Of a stretch of 64,000 nt of DNA, positions 34,638-42,787 are shown in pieces. Under the pieces are notes generated by a model that worked only from the letters and a program-made list of their open reading frames with translations, was not told the origin of the DNA and searched no databases. The stretch comes from Saccharopolyspora hirsuta (GTDB lineage Bacteria; Actinomycetota; Actinomycetes; Mycobacteriales; Pseudonocardiaceae), in the NCBI RefSeq assembly GCF_008630535.1, contig NZ_VWPH01000001.1, forward strand, positions 248,001-312,000, written 5' to 3'. Position numbers and translations under genes: made by a program. How positions within the stretch are numbered: position 1 is the stretch's first letter; each line of letters begins with the position of its first letter.

Positions 34638-35519
34638 GTGCTTGACCTGCCGAGGCTGCGCGTGCTCCGAGCCGTCGTCGCGACCGGTTCGATCCGCGCG
34701 AGCGCTGCGGCGCTCGGGTACACGCCCTCCGCGGTGAGCCAGCAGCTCTCCTCGTTGCAGCGCGAAACCGGGCTGCAGCTGTTCGAACGGGTCGGCCGCG
34801 GGATCGAACCGACCACCGCGGGCCGGACCCTCGCGGCCGAGGCCGAGTCGCTGTTCGAGGCGGTCAGCAGGCTCGAAGGCGTGGTCGGCGACCTGCGCGC
34901 GGGGCGGATCGGCAGCCTGTCGATCGGCTACTTCGGCACCGCCGGGGCGACCTGGCTGCCCTCGATCGTGGCCGCGCTGCGCGCCGAGTTCCCCGAACTG
35001 CGCCTGGAGCTGCGGCTGACCGAGCTCGACCCGTCCGATCCGGACATCGACATCCTCGTCGAACGACCCGGCACCGAGTACCCGCCGCAGGTGGCGGTGC
35101 ACCACCTCATCGACGACCCGTACCTGGTGGTGGTGCGCGAGGACGACCCGCTGGCCGGACGCGCGGAGGTGCCGCTGGCCGAGCTGGCCGACCGGCACTG
35201 GGTGGACAACGACGTCGCCGCGGGGGCGTGCCGACAGGTCCTCCTCGAATCCTGCGCCGAGGCGGGGTTCGCGCCCCGGTTCGTCGTCGAGACCCGCGAC
35301 TACCAGACCGCGATCCCCTTCGTGGCCACCGGGATCGGCGTCACGGTGATCCCGAGGCTGGGCATCGGGAACCTGCCCGCCGGTCTGACCGCGGTCCCGG
35401 TGGTGGCCCCGGCCACCGTGCGCCGGATCAACGTCGTGGTGAAGAAGTCGGTCGCCGACCACCCCGCCGCGCAGCGCACCGTCGAACTGCTGCGCGGGCT
35501 CACCGCCGGGGACTTTTGA
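34638..35519 (+). CDS. LysR-family transcriptional regulator
   Basis: 293 aa from GTG 34638. N-terminal winged HTH: LRVLRAVVATGSIRASAAAL then YTPSAVSQQLSSLQRETGLQ. Residues about 90-285 are the periplasmic-binding-protein-like effector domain (GSLSIGYFGTAGATWLPSIV at its start). The 74-bp divergent promoter shared with the EamA transporter is locally AT-rich (ACTATTTCTTCCGAA, GTTAAGCGTTGC), as expected for a LysR-controlled pair. The exported compound is probably its effector. Confidence 0.92.
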   Translation: MLDLPRLRVLRAVVATGSIRASAAALGYTPSAVSQQLSSLQRETGLQLFERVGRGIEPTTAGRTLAAEAESLFEAVSRLEGVVGDLRAGRIGSLSIGYFGTAGATWLPSIVAALRAEFPELRLELRLTELDPSDPDIDILVERPGTEYPPQVAVHHLIDDPYLVVVREDDPLAGRAEVPLAELADRHWVDNDVAAGACRQVLLESCAEAGFAPRFVVETRDYQTAIPFVATGIGVTVIPRLGIGNLPAGLTAVPVVAPATVRRINVVVKKSVADHPAAQRTVELLRGLTAGDF

Positions 35520-35569
35520 ACCCCGCACGCCGCGGGAACCCCTGGTGCACGAGTGAACGGGGGGGAGCC

Positions 35570-36034
35570 ATGACGTCCGAACCAAGCGCAGGGCGGCCGG
35601 AGACCGAACCGCGCGCCGAGACGACGCGGAGCACCTGGGCGCTGGCCACGTCGGCGCAGGTTGCGCAGCTGTCGGGATGGCTCGCCTTCGCCGGGTCGAT
35701 GCTCGGGCTGCTGGGGATCTTCAACATCATCACCGGGATCACCGCGCTGGCCCGCCCGGACTACTTCCTGGTCGACGCCGGTCGGCTGCTCGTGTTCAAC
35801 TACCCGGTCTGGGGCGGGATCTGGCTGGCCCTCGGCATCGTGCAGGTCGCGGCCGGTGTCGGCGTGGTGTACGGCCGCAGCTGGGCCCGGTTCATCGGCA
35901 TCGACCTCGCGGCGCTGTGCGCGATCGGGCACCTGGTGTTCCTCACCGCCTTCCCGCTGTGGTCGGTGCTGGTCATCGCCCTGTCGGTGATGGTCATCTA
36001 CGGGCTGGTCGTGCGGAGCGCCCCGAGCCGCTAG
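35570..36034 (+). CDS. DUF7144-like four-helix membrane protein
   Basis: 154 aa. A polar N-terminus of about 35 residues is followed by four membrane helices (LAFAGSMLGLLGIFNIITGI, GIWLALGIVQVAAGVGVVYG, IGIDLAALCAIGHLVFLTAF, WSVLVIALSVMVIYGLVV). The pattern is common in actinobacteria as an uncharacterised integral membrane protein. GGGGGGAG directly precedes ATG 35570. Its last 41 bp overlap the 3' end of the convergent MFS gene. Confidence 0.78.
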   Translation: MTSEPSAGRPETEPRAETTRSTWALATSAQVAQLSGWLAFAGSMLGLLGIFNIITGITALARPDYFLVDAGRLLVFNYPVWGGIWLALGIVQVAAGVGVVYGRSWARFIGIDLAALCAIGHLVFLTAFPLWSVLVIALSVMVIYGLVVRSAPSR

Positions 36035-37382
36035 CCCTCGGCGCGCGCCCGGGACGCGGCTGCATGCGCCGCGCTGCGGCGAGGCCGGTGAGGGCGAAGA
36101 CCGCGGCACCGCCGAGGAACAGCCCGGTCGCGTGCGGGAGGAAGCCAGATCCTCCCGGGGGCCCGGCGACGGCGGCGAAGATCGCGACGCCCAGCGCACC
36201 GCCGGTCTGCCGACTCGTGTTGCTCGCGCCCGACGCCACCCCGGGCGAATCGGGTGCGGCTTCGAGCGCGGCCGCGACGATCGCGGGGGTCAGGACGCCG
36301 AGCCCGGCACCCCACAGGGGCAGGAAGAGCAGGAGGGTGCTGAGGTCGGGGCTGATCGCCATGCCCGCGAAACCGGCGGCGGCGATGAGCAGACCGAGCC
36401 CGCTGGTCGGCCACACGCCGAACCGCGCGCTGAGCCGCCCGGCCGGGGCCCCGAGCAGCGGCAGGGGCAGCATCGCCGGGAGGGCGGCGAGCCCGGACAG
36501 CAGCGGGCTGAGCCCGTGCACGTCCTGGAGGAGCTGCGTCAGCAGGAACAACCCGCCGAGCACGCACAGGTTCATCAGCCCGGCCACCAGGCATGCCGAG
36601 ACCAACACCCGGCGCGCCCGCTCCGGGACCCGGATGAGCGGATGCCTCGCCCGGCGCTCGATGTGGACGAACGCGACCGCGATGCACACCGTCGCCAGCG
36701 CGAGCAGCCCCGCCAGCCGTGCTGAGGTCGCGCTCTGGATGATCGCGGTCACGAGGCAGGCCAGACCCGCACCCAGCAGAGCAGCGCTCGCCCACGCCAC
36801 GGTGCCGCCTCGGCCCGCGCCGACACGGGGGCGGGGCAGCCGGACAACGGGGACGAGCGCGAGGGCGATCACCGGAACACCGAGCCAGAACACGGCCCGC
36901 CAGCCCGCGGCCTGGACCAGCAGACCGCCGACCACGGGACCAGCGGGAAGGGCCGCACCACCGATCGCCGCCCACGTGCCGACCAGCCGCGCGCGGTCGT
37001 GCGGCGAGTTCTCCACCAGCAGAGCGAGCGTGCCCGGAAGCATCAGCGCCGCACCGGTGCCTTGGACCGCGCGAGCGGCGATCAGAACACCGATGGTCGG
37101 TGCCAGCGCGCAAAGCACCGATGCTGCACCGAAGCCAGCCATGCCGAGCAGAACGCACCGGCGGTGGCCGAGCCGGTCTCCGATCGCGCCCGACGCGAGC
37201 AGCAGCGCGGCCAGCGGCACCGAGTACGCGTCCGCCACCCAGGCCAGCTCCGAACTGCTCGTGCCCAGGCCGGAGCTGATCTGCGGCAGTGCGACGTTGA
37301 CGACCGTCACGTCCAACAGCACCAGGAAGTAGCCACCGCACAACGCGAGCGTCAGCGGCCACCGCGAGCGAATTCGAGCCAT
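35994..37382 (-). CDS. MFS drug-efflux transporter, DHA2-like
   Basis: 462 aa, about fourteen membrane helices. Motif D-like LDVTVVNVALPQISSGL, motif A GDRLGHRR, and motif C region GPVVGGLLVQAAGWRAVFW identify the proton-driven multidrug efflux group. ATG 37382 chosen over a TTG ten codons upstream. It is divergent from an ArsR-type regulator 65 bp away, so drug-responsive derepression is likely. Confidence 0.9.
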   Translation of the reverse strand: MARIRSRWPLTLALCGGYFLVLLDVTVVNVALPQISSGLGTSSSELAWVADAYSVPLAALLLASGAIGDRLGHRRCVLLGMAGFGAASVLCALAPTIGVLIAARAVQGTGAALMLPGTLALLVENSPHDRARLVGTWAAIGGAALPAGPVVGGLLVQAAGWRAVFWLGVPVIALALVPVVRLPRPRVGAGRGGTVAWASAALLGAGLACLVTAIIQSATSARLAGLLALATVCIAVAFVHIERRARHPLIRVPERARRVLVSACLVAGLMNLCVLGGLFLLTQLLQDVHGLSPLLSGLAALPAMLPLPLLGAPAGRLSARFGVWPTSGLGLLIAAAGFAGMAISPDLSTLLLFLPLWGAGLGVLTPAIVAAALEAAPDSPGVASGASNTSRQTGGALGVAIFAAVAGPPGGSGFLPHATGLFLGGAAVFALTGLAAARRMQPRPGRAPRASGSGRSARPARR

Positions 37383-37447
37383 GCCAGCGATCGTCGCCCC
37401 GAAACACTTCACGCCCGGTCGAAGCGTTCTGCTCCTAGCATCGGGAC

Positions 37448-38203
37448 GTGACCACCGAGCTCGAACGCGGCGAGCCGGACATCGCCCGGCTCGCGTCCGC
37501 CTTCGCCGATCCGCGCCGCGTGCGCGTGCTGACGGCCCTGGCGGACGGACGCGCCCTACCGGCCGGACGGCTGGCCGAGGAAGCCGGGACTGCTGCCTCC
37601 ACCATCAGCAACCACCTCGCCGTGCTGCTGGACCACGGCCTCGTCGCCGTCGAACAGCAAGGTCGCCACCGCTACTACCGGCTGGCCAACGGCGAGGTCG
37701 AGGGCGTTCTGGAAGCCCTCGCCGCACTCGCGCCCCGCACCCCGATCACCTCCCTGCGCGAGCACACCAGAGCAGCCGCCCTGCGCGCCGCCCGCACCTG
37801 CTACCACCACCTCGCCGGGCGAGCCGGTGTCGACCTCTTCCAGCAGTTCATCAGCGCGGGGTGGATCACCGGTGGCGACGGACGGCACCACCCCGAGGCC
37901 ACCCGCGACCGGCTCTCCGCGCCGGGGAAGGGCACCCACTACCGGCTCGCCCCGGACGGAGCCGCCGCGCTGGCCGCATGGCAGATCCCGGCAGGACTGC
38001 TGTCCACCGAGCGCCCCCTGCGGTACTGCGTGGACTGGACCGAGCAGGCCCACCACCTCGCCGGGCCCCTCGGCACCGCGATCACCACCCGGCTCTTCGA
38101 CCTCGGCTGGATCGTCCGGGGCACCGTCCCGCGCAGCGTCCGCATCACGGAACGAGGGCACGACGGGCTCGCCGAGCTGACCTCGGTCGGGAAGTCCAGC
38201 TAG
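37448..38203 (+). CDS. ArsR-family winged-helix regulator
   Basis: 251 aa from GTG 37448. Residues about 10-85 are an ArsR-type HTH (ASAFADPRRVRVLTALADGR, then AGTAASTISNHLAVLLDHGL and the wing HRYYRLA). A C-terminal region of about 150 residues, including LFDLGWIVRGTVPRSVRITE, resembles the tail found in a subgroup of ArsR proteins linked to MFS exporters. There is no arsenic-type cysteine pair in the DNA-binding helix, so it is unlikely to sense metals. Divergent from the DHA2 transporter. Confidence 0.87.
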   Translation: MTTELERGEPDIARLASAFADPRRVRVLTALADGRALPAGRLAEEAGTAASTISNHLAVLLDHGLVAVEQQGRHRYYRLANGEVEGVLEALAALAPRTPITSLREHTRAAALRAARTCYHHLAGRAGVDLFQQFISAGWITGGDGRHHPEATRDRLSAPGKGTHYRLAPDGAAALAAWQIPAGLLSTERPLRYCVDWTEQAHHLAGPLGTAITTRLFDLGWIVRGTVPRSVRITERGHDGLAELTSVGKSS

Positions 38204-38424
38204 CAGCACCGGCGCTGCGGCTGGCCGGAGCGATCGATGGGTGCGGCACTCGATCACGAGAGCTCCGGGCGGCAGCTCCAGCACGGCCCGCTCGCTGTCG
38301 GTGCCGAACTCGGCGATGGCGTCCGCAGAGGTCAGCTCGATCACGGAGTTGTCGGCTGCGTGCGCTCGGGAACCCGTGGCCCGCACCGCCTTCCCGCTGC
38401 TGACGGCGCACGCAGCGGCGACCC

Positions 38425-39795
38425 CTAGCCGATCCGGGCCGGATCGCGGTGACCCGGTGTCCGGGTCGGGATGGCGAAGGCAGGCGCCGTTCCGACCAGG
38501 GCGACGCCGCCGATGGCGGCGAGGGTGGTGAGGAGCCCGTCAGGTCCGGTGTGGAGGAGCCAGGTGACCAGGGCGAGGCCGATCGCTGTTCCGATCTGCA
38601 GCGCGCTGGACGCGGTCGCCGAAGCGACGCCGCCGTGCTCGACCGGGACACCCGTGGTGGCTGCGGTGAACATCGCGGGGAACACCAGGCCCATGCCGAG
38701 CCCGGCCAGCAGCACGCCGGGCGCGATCGTTGCGACGTCGGCGGTCCCGGTGACGACCACGAGGCCGGTTCCGGCCGCACCGCTGATCAATCCGCCGATC
38801 AGGACCGCGCGGAGCCCGACGCGCAGCAGGAGCCGTTCGCCCACGAGGTTGCCGAGGGTGATCGCGCCGGTCGGCAGCAGGAAGGCCAGCCCGGTCTCCC
38901 ACGCGGTCAGCCCGAGGCCGGTGCGGAGGTGGATCGTGAGGACGTACGGGATGGACTGCAGGCTGATCCCGAAGATGGTGATCAGCACGAGAGCGGCGCG
39001 CAACGGCCGGTGCGCCAACAGGGACAGGGGCAGCAAGGGATCCTGGGTCCTGGCCTCGGTGCGGACGAACAGCAGTGCCAGCACGAGCGTGCTCGCTGCG
39101 CTGACGAGCAACCACACCGGGGAGGTCCCGGGTTCGGAAACCTGGACGATCGTCAGCACCAGCAGGGTGGCTGCGGCCGTGCCGGTGCACGCCCCCATGA
39201 GGTCGAACCCGCTGCCGCGACTTCGCGACGGGTCCCGGGAGAACACCGCGAGCCCACCTGCGATGGCGATCACGGCCAGCGGCACGTTGACGGCGAACAC
39301 GCCGCGCCAGCTCATCCCGGTCAGGATCCCGCCGGCGAGTGCACCCGCGCTCAGGCCGCTGGCACCGGATGCCGCCCAGATCGTCATGGCCCGCCTGCGC
39401 AGCGGCCCCTCGGGGAACGTCGAGGTGACGAGGGCGAGCGTGGAGGGGAACAGCGCAGCGGCGCCGAGCCCCTGAACTGCCCGAGCGGCGAGGAGCATCG
39501 CGGGCCCGAGGGCGAACGTGCCCGCGATCGACCCGGCGAGGAACAGGAGCATCCCGAACAGGAAGACCCGCCGCCTGCCGAGCAGATCGCTGAGCCGTCC
39601 GAACAGCAGGAGGAACCCGCCGAACGCCAGGGCGTAGGAGGTGACGACCCATTGCACCTGCCCGCTGGTGAAGGCCAGCTCGCGCTGCACGTCGGGCAGG
39701 GCCACGTAGACGATCGTGAAGTCGAGTCCGGTGATCAGCGATGACAGGCCGAGCAGGCCCATTCCGATCCTGGCTCGGGAGGATGACTGCGGCAT
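38425..39795 (-). CDS. MFS drug-efflux transporter
   Basis: 456 aa. About fourteen helices with LDFTIVYVALPDVQRELAF, motif A GRLSDLLGRRRVFL and AGGILTGMSWRGVFAVNVPL, typical of EmrB/QacA-like proteins. ATG 39795 is preferred to the adjacent TTG. It is divergent from a marR gene 63 bp away with a shared palindrome between the starts, the standard layout for a substrate-inducible efflux pump. The 220 bp after its stop, up to the ArsR gene, contain no confident gene. Confidence 0.9.
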   Translation of the reverse strand: MPQSSSRARIGMGLLGLSSLITGLDFTIVYVALPDVQRELAFTSGQVQWVVTSYALAFGGFLLLFGRLSDLLGRRRVFLFGMLLFLAGSIAGTFALGPAMLLAARAVQGLGAAALFPSTLALVTSTFPEGPLRRRAMTIWAASGASGLSAGALAGGILTGMSWRGVFAVNVPLAVIAIAGGLAVFSRDPSRSRGSGFDLMGACTGTAAATLLVLTIVQVSEPGTSPVWLLVSAASTLVLALLFVRTEARTQDPLLPLSLLAHRPLRAALVLITIFGISLQSIPYVLTIHLRTGLGLTAWETGLAFLLPTGAITLGNLVGERLLLRVGLRAVLIGGLISGAAGTGLVVVTGTADVATIAPGVLLAGLGMGLVFPAMFTAATTGVPVEHGGVASATASSALQIGTAIGLALVTWLLHTGPDGLLTTLAAIGGVALVGTAPAFAIPTRTPGHRDPARIG

Positions 39796-39823
39796 CAACT
39801 GAGCTCCACGCAGAGATAGTAAT

Positions 39824-39846
39824 CAGTAGGTGACGATCACCAACTG
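39824..39846. promoter_or_regulatory. Candidate MarR operator in the MFS/marR divergent promoter
   Basis: An inverted repeat with 10-base arms and one mismatch, CAGTAGGTGA at 39824-39833 and TCACCAACTG at 39837-39846, separated by CGA. It ends 12 bp before the marR start codon and lies 29 bp from the MFS start, a good position to repress both. Confidence 0.65.
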
Positions 39847-39858
39847 TACACTTCTGCC

Positions 39859-40326
39859 ATGGCAAGGAACCGTCGCATCGATCGAGCGGAGCGCGAACCC
39901 GATCTGGGCATGCTCGCTGCCAGGTTGCTGTGGCCGGTCGAGGAAGAGCTCTTCGCCCGGCTGGCCGAGTGCGGGCACGCGCACGTGCGCCCCCGGCACG
40001 GCGCGCTGCTCGCGTACCTGGACGAGACCGGGGTCAGGCCGACCGAACTGGCCAGGATCACGGGGCAGCACAAGCAGGTCGTGGGTCGCGTCCTCGACGA
40101 GCTGGAGGACCTCGGGTACGCGGAGCGCCGCCCCGATCCGTCCGACCGGCGGAGCAAGCTCGTCGTCCTCACCGAGCGCGGCCGCGACGAGCAGGCGCAG
40201 GCCGACCGCATCCTCGCCGACATCGAAGCCCGCTACGAAGCCAAGCTCGGGGCAGAGCGGTACCGGGAATTCCGCGCCCTGCTGCGGGAACTCGTCCAGC
40301 CAGCGCAGGATCCGCACCGCTCGTAG
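39859..40326 (+). CDS. MarR-family transcriptional regulator
   Basis: 155 aa. Helical dimerisation ends with a winged HTH in the middle: GVRPTELARITGQHKQVVGR then VLDELEDLGYAERRPDPSDR, with the DRR wing typical of MarR. It should repress its own gene and the divergent MFS pump through the palindrome at 39824-39846, with release by a phenolic or drug ligand. A short ATG-proximal leader is visible. Confidence 0.92.
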   Translation: MARNRRIDRAEREPDLGMLAARLLWPVEEELFARLAECGHAHVRPRHGALLAYLDETGVRPTELARITGQHKQVVGRVLDELEDLGYAERRPDPSDRRSKLVVLTERGRDEQAQADRILADIEARYEAKLGAERYREFRALLRELVQPAQDPHRS

Positions 40327-40490
40327 CCGCTGCGGTGACCCGTGCGCCCGTTCGCATTGCGGTGCGGCAGATCAGGTCGGCGAGGGCGAAGACCGCGGCG
40401 CTGGTGAGGTACCAGCGGCACGTCTGCGATCACGGGGCTCGGCCTGTGCTTCGCGGGGACACCTGCGCAGGTGCGTCCTGCCGACCGTGG

Positions 40491-41444
40491 TCAACTGCTG
40501 ACCGGTCGCGCGCGGGGCCGGGCGAGCGCCCGCGCCGCGCGGCGGGTGGTTCCCCACCCGGTCAGGCACAGCACGACCAGCGCGGGCCAGAGCAGCACGC
40601 GAGCGGTTTCGGCGAGCCAGCCCGCGCCGCTCGCCGCCGCGACGCCGAAGGTCGCGGTGCAGGTCATGCCCAGCGGGAACACCGTGGCCCAGCGCCGGAA
40701 GTCGTAGCGCAGCCGGGGCACGGCCAGCTCCAGCACCGCAAGCACCGCGCACCAGGCGGCCGTGATCGCCCAGAGCACGAACGCACCCGCCCCGACGACA
40801 GCGGCCGCCGCCAGGTGCAGCACCCGCAGCGCAGAACCCAGTTCGCTGGTGGACACCGTGCTGATCGCCAGCGCACCACCCGCGATCCAGTGGTCACCGC
40901 AGCCGCGCACCAGCTGGCGGAAGTCGAACCGCGACAGCACGAAGACGTACAGGCCGAGACCGAGGACGTCCGCGACCGCCGCGACCGGCAGCAGCCACAC
41001 CGCGCCGACGGCCAGCTTCGCGGCCAGGACCGCGAGCGACTGGGTGGCCACGCACAGCAGGAAGCACACGCCGACCACCGGAGACTTCAGGCCCCGGAGC
41101 ACTCGCGGCATCAGCACCGCCCACAGCGCCACCGCCGCTGCCAGGAGAACCCAGCTCGCGGCAGGCCACCCGTGCTGGGTGAGACCGACGCCGAGCACAC
41201 CGGTCGCCGCGACACCGGTCAGCGCACCCGGCCGCACCGATTCCGCGCGCCAGCCCGCCGCATCCGCGGCCAGGCGGATCAGGAACGACACCGCCAGCAG
41301 CACCCACACCGCCCCGGCCGCAGCCAGCAGCACCGCGGACAGCACGGGGTGACCCGTCAGCTGCGCGGCGACCGACACGATGCCGGTGCCCATCACCACC
41401 GCGCCGGATTCGCACGGGATCCGGCGCACCACCGCCGCGAACAC
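40491..41444 (-). CDS. TDT-family anion channel/transporter (TehA/SLAC1-like)
   Basis: 317 aa from GTG 41444, with about ten membrane helices. The N-terminal IPCESGAVVMGTGIVSVAAQ and VFPLGMTCTATFGVAAASGA near the end are the paired TDT signatures. It starts four bases after the narI stop, so it is the last gene of the nitrate reductase operon. Plant SLAC1 members of this family conduct nitrate and chloride, and bacterial ones include TehA and sulfite or malate carriers. Export of nitrite or uptake of nitrate is the obvious inference here, especially as no narK is present. Confidence 0.83.
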   Translation of the reverse strand: MFAAVVRRIPCESGAVVMGTGIVSVAAQLTGHPVLSAVLLAAAGAVWVLLAVSFLIRLAADAAGWRAESVRPGALTGVAATGVLGVGLTQHGWPAASWVLLAAAVALWAVLMPRVLRGLKSPVVGVCFLLCVATQSLAVLAAKLAVGAVWLLPVAAVADVLGLGLYVFVLSRFDFRQLVRGCGDHWIAGGALAISTVSTSELGSALRVLHLAAAAVVGAGAFVLWAITAAWCAVLAVLELAVPRLRYDFRRWATVFPLGMTCTATFGVAAASGAGWLAETARVLLWPALVVLCLTGWGTTRRAARALARPRARPVSS

Positions 41445-41447
41445 CGC

Positions 41448-42179
41448 TCAGAGCCGCTGCCAACCGCGCGGCGCCCGGCGGGTGCCGACGCGGTCGCCGC
41501 TGCGGCTGCGGTAGACGACGTACGGGCGGAACAGGTAGTGCACGGGCGCGCTGAAGGCGTGCACGAGGCGGCTGAACGGCCACAGCGCGAACAGCGCGAG
41601 CGCGAGCAGCGCGTGCAGCCGGTAGTCCAGCGGCGCATCGGCCATCAGCTCGGGATGGGGTTGCAGCAGGAAGATGTCGCGGAACCAGGGGCCGATCGTC
41701 TCGCGGTAGTCGTAGGGGCCGCGGATCCCGTTGTCGACCACCGTCGTCCACAGCCCCGCCGAGATCACCGCGACCAGCAGGACGTAGGTGAACTGGTCGC
41801 TGCGGCTGGTGGCCCGGCGCACGGCCTCGGTGCGCAGCCGCCGCCACAGCAGCACCACGAGCCCGGCCAGCGCGCCGCACCCGGCGAGCGTGCCGACCAG
41901 CAGCGACACCACGTGGTAGTTCCCCTCGGTGACGCCGAAGAACTCGGTCAGCGCCTTCGGCACCAGCAGGCCGAGCACGTGCCCGCCGACCACCAGCAGC
42001 AGTCCGTAGTGGAACAGCGGGCTGCCCACCCGCAGCAGGCGGGATTCGTGCAGCTGGCTGGAGCGCGAGGTCCAGCCGAACTTGTCGTAGCGGTACCGCC
42101 ACACCGTGCCGCCGATGAACACGGCCAGCACCACGTAAGGCAGCACGCCCCACAGCATCGTGTCGATCGGGCTGATCAC
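41448..42179 (-). CDS. narI: Respiratory nitrate reductase gamma subunit (cytochrome b)
   Basis: 243 aa with five membrane helices. Transfers electrons from menaquinol to NarH. Conserved His ligands of the two b hemes appear in SPLFHYGLLLVVGGHVLGL near the N-terminus and in PLDYRLHALLALALF and RLVHAFSAP near the C-terminus. FVFR-type cytochrome signature YLFRPYVVYRSR ends the protein. GTG 42179 overlaps the narJ stop as GTGA. Confidence 0.96.
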   Translation of the reverse strand: MISPIDTMLWGVLPYVVLAVFIGGTVWRYRYDKFGWTSRSSQLHESRLLRVGSPLFHYGLLLVVGGHVLGLLVPKALTEFFGVTEGNYHVVSLLVGTLAGCGALAGLVVLLWRRLRTEAVRRATSRSDQFTYVLLVAVISAGLWTTVVDNGIRGPYDYRETIGPWFRDIFLLQPHPELMADAPLDYRLHALLALALFALWPFSRLVHAFSAPVHYLFRPYVVYRSRSGDRVGTRRAPRGWQRL

Positions 42180-42787
42180 CGGCTTCCCTCCCGGAGCAGG
42201 AACGGCTGCAGGCCGACCAGCTCGGTCGGGGCCTGCGCGGGCACGGCCGCGGTCTCGCGGCTGCGCGGAACCGCGTCGAGCACCGCCAGCACCGCCCCGG
42301 CGTACGGCGTGTCGACCTCGCCGAGCTTGCGGTGCAGCAGCTCGATCGCGGGCCGGAACCGGCCGAGCAGCGCCTCGCCCGGATCCGCGGCGGCGACCGA
42401 GAACTCCAGCAGCGCGGGCAGGTAGTCCGGCAGCTCCCCGTCGGCGATCCGGAAGCCGTGCGCGCGGAAGATGCCCGCAAGCTCGGCCAGCGCGCCGCCG
42501 CGCAGCCTGGTGTCCCCGTGCACGAACCACGTCAGGTAGAGGCTGCGCCGCGGGCTGACGTCGAACACCTCGATGTAGTGCTGCTCTGCGACCGGCAGCG
42601 GTGTGCCGGCGAGGTGGTCCAGCAGCCGGTGCAGCGGTTCGGCCGTGGGGAGATCACCGAGCTCGGCGGTGGCCTCGCGCAGCAGCGGGAGCTGCCGGAC
42701 CAGCTCGGCGTCGGGGTAGTGCAGGCACCACGCCGCGATCTGCCGGACCAGGCCGCGGGTGCGGGCGTTGAGCCGTCGACGTTTCAC
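42176..42787 (-). CDS. narJ: Nitrate reductase molybdenum cofactor assembly chaperone
   Basis: 203 aa. Cytoplasmic private chaperone that binds the NarG N-terminus and delays membrane docking until the molybdenum cofactor is inserted. Family segments: WCLHYPDAELVRQLPLLREA, EQHYIEVFDVSPRRSLYLTW and GELPDYLPALLEFSV (NarJ DPE-like loop). GTG 42787 overlaps the narH stop (GTGA), and its own stop overlaps narI (GTGA). Confidence 0.95.
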   Translation of the reverse strand: MKRRRLNARTRGLVRQIAAWCLHYPDAELVRQLPLLREATAELGDLPTAEPLHRLLDHLAGTPLPVAEQHYIEVFDVSPRRSLYLTWFVHGDTRLRGGALAELAGIFRAHGFRIADGELPDYLPALLEFSVAAADPGEALLGRFRPAIELLHRKLGEVDTPYAGAVLAVLDAVPRSRETAAVPAQAPTELVGLQPFLLREGSR

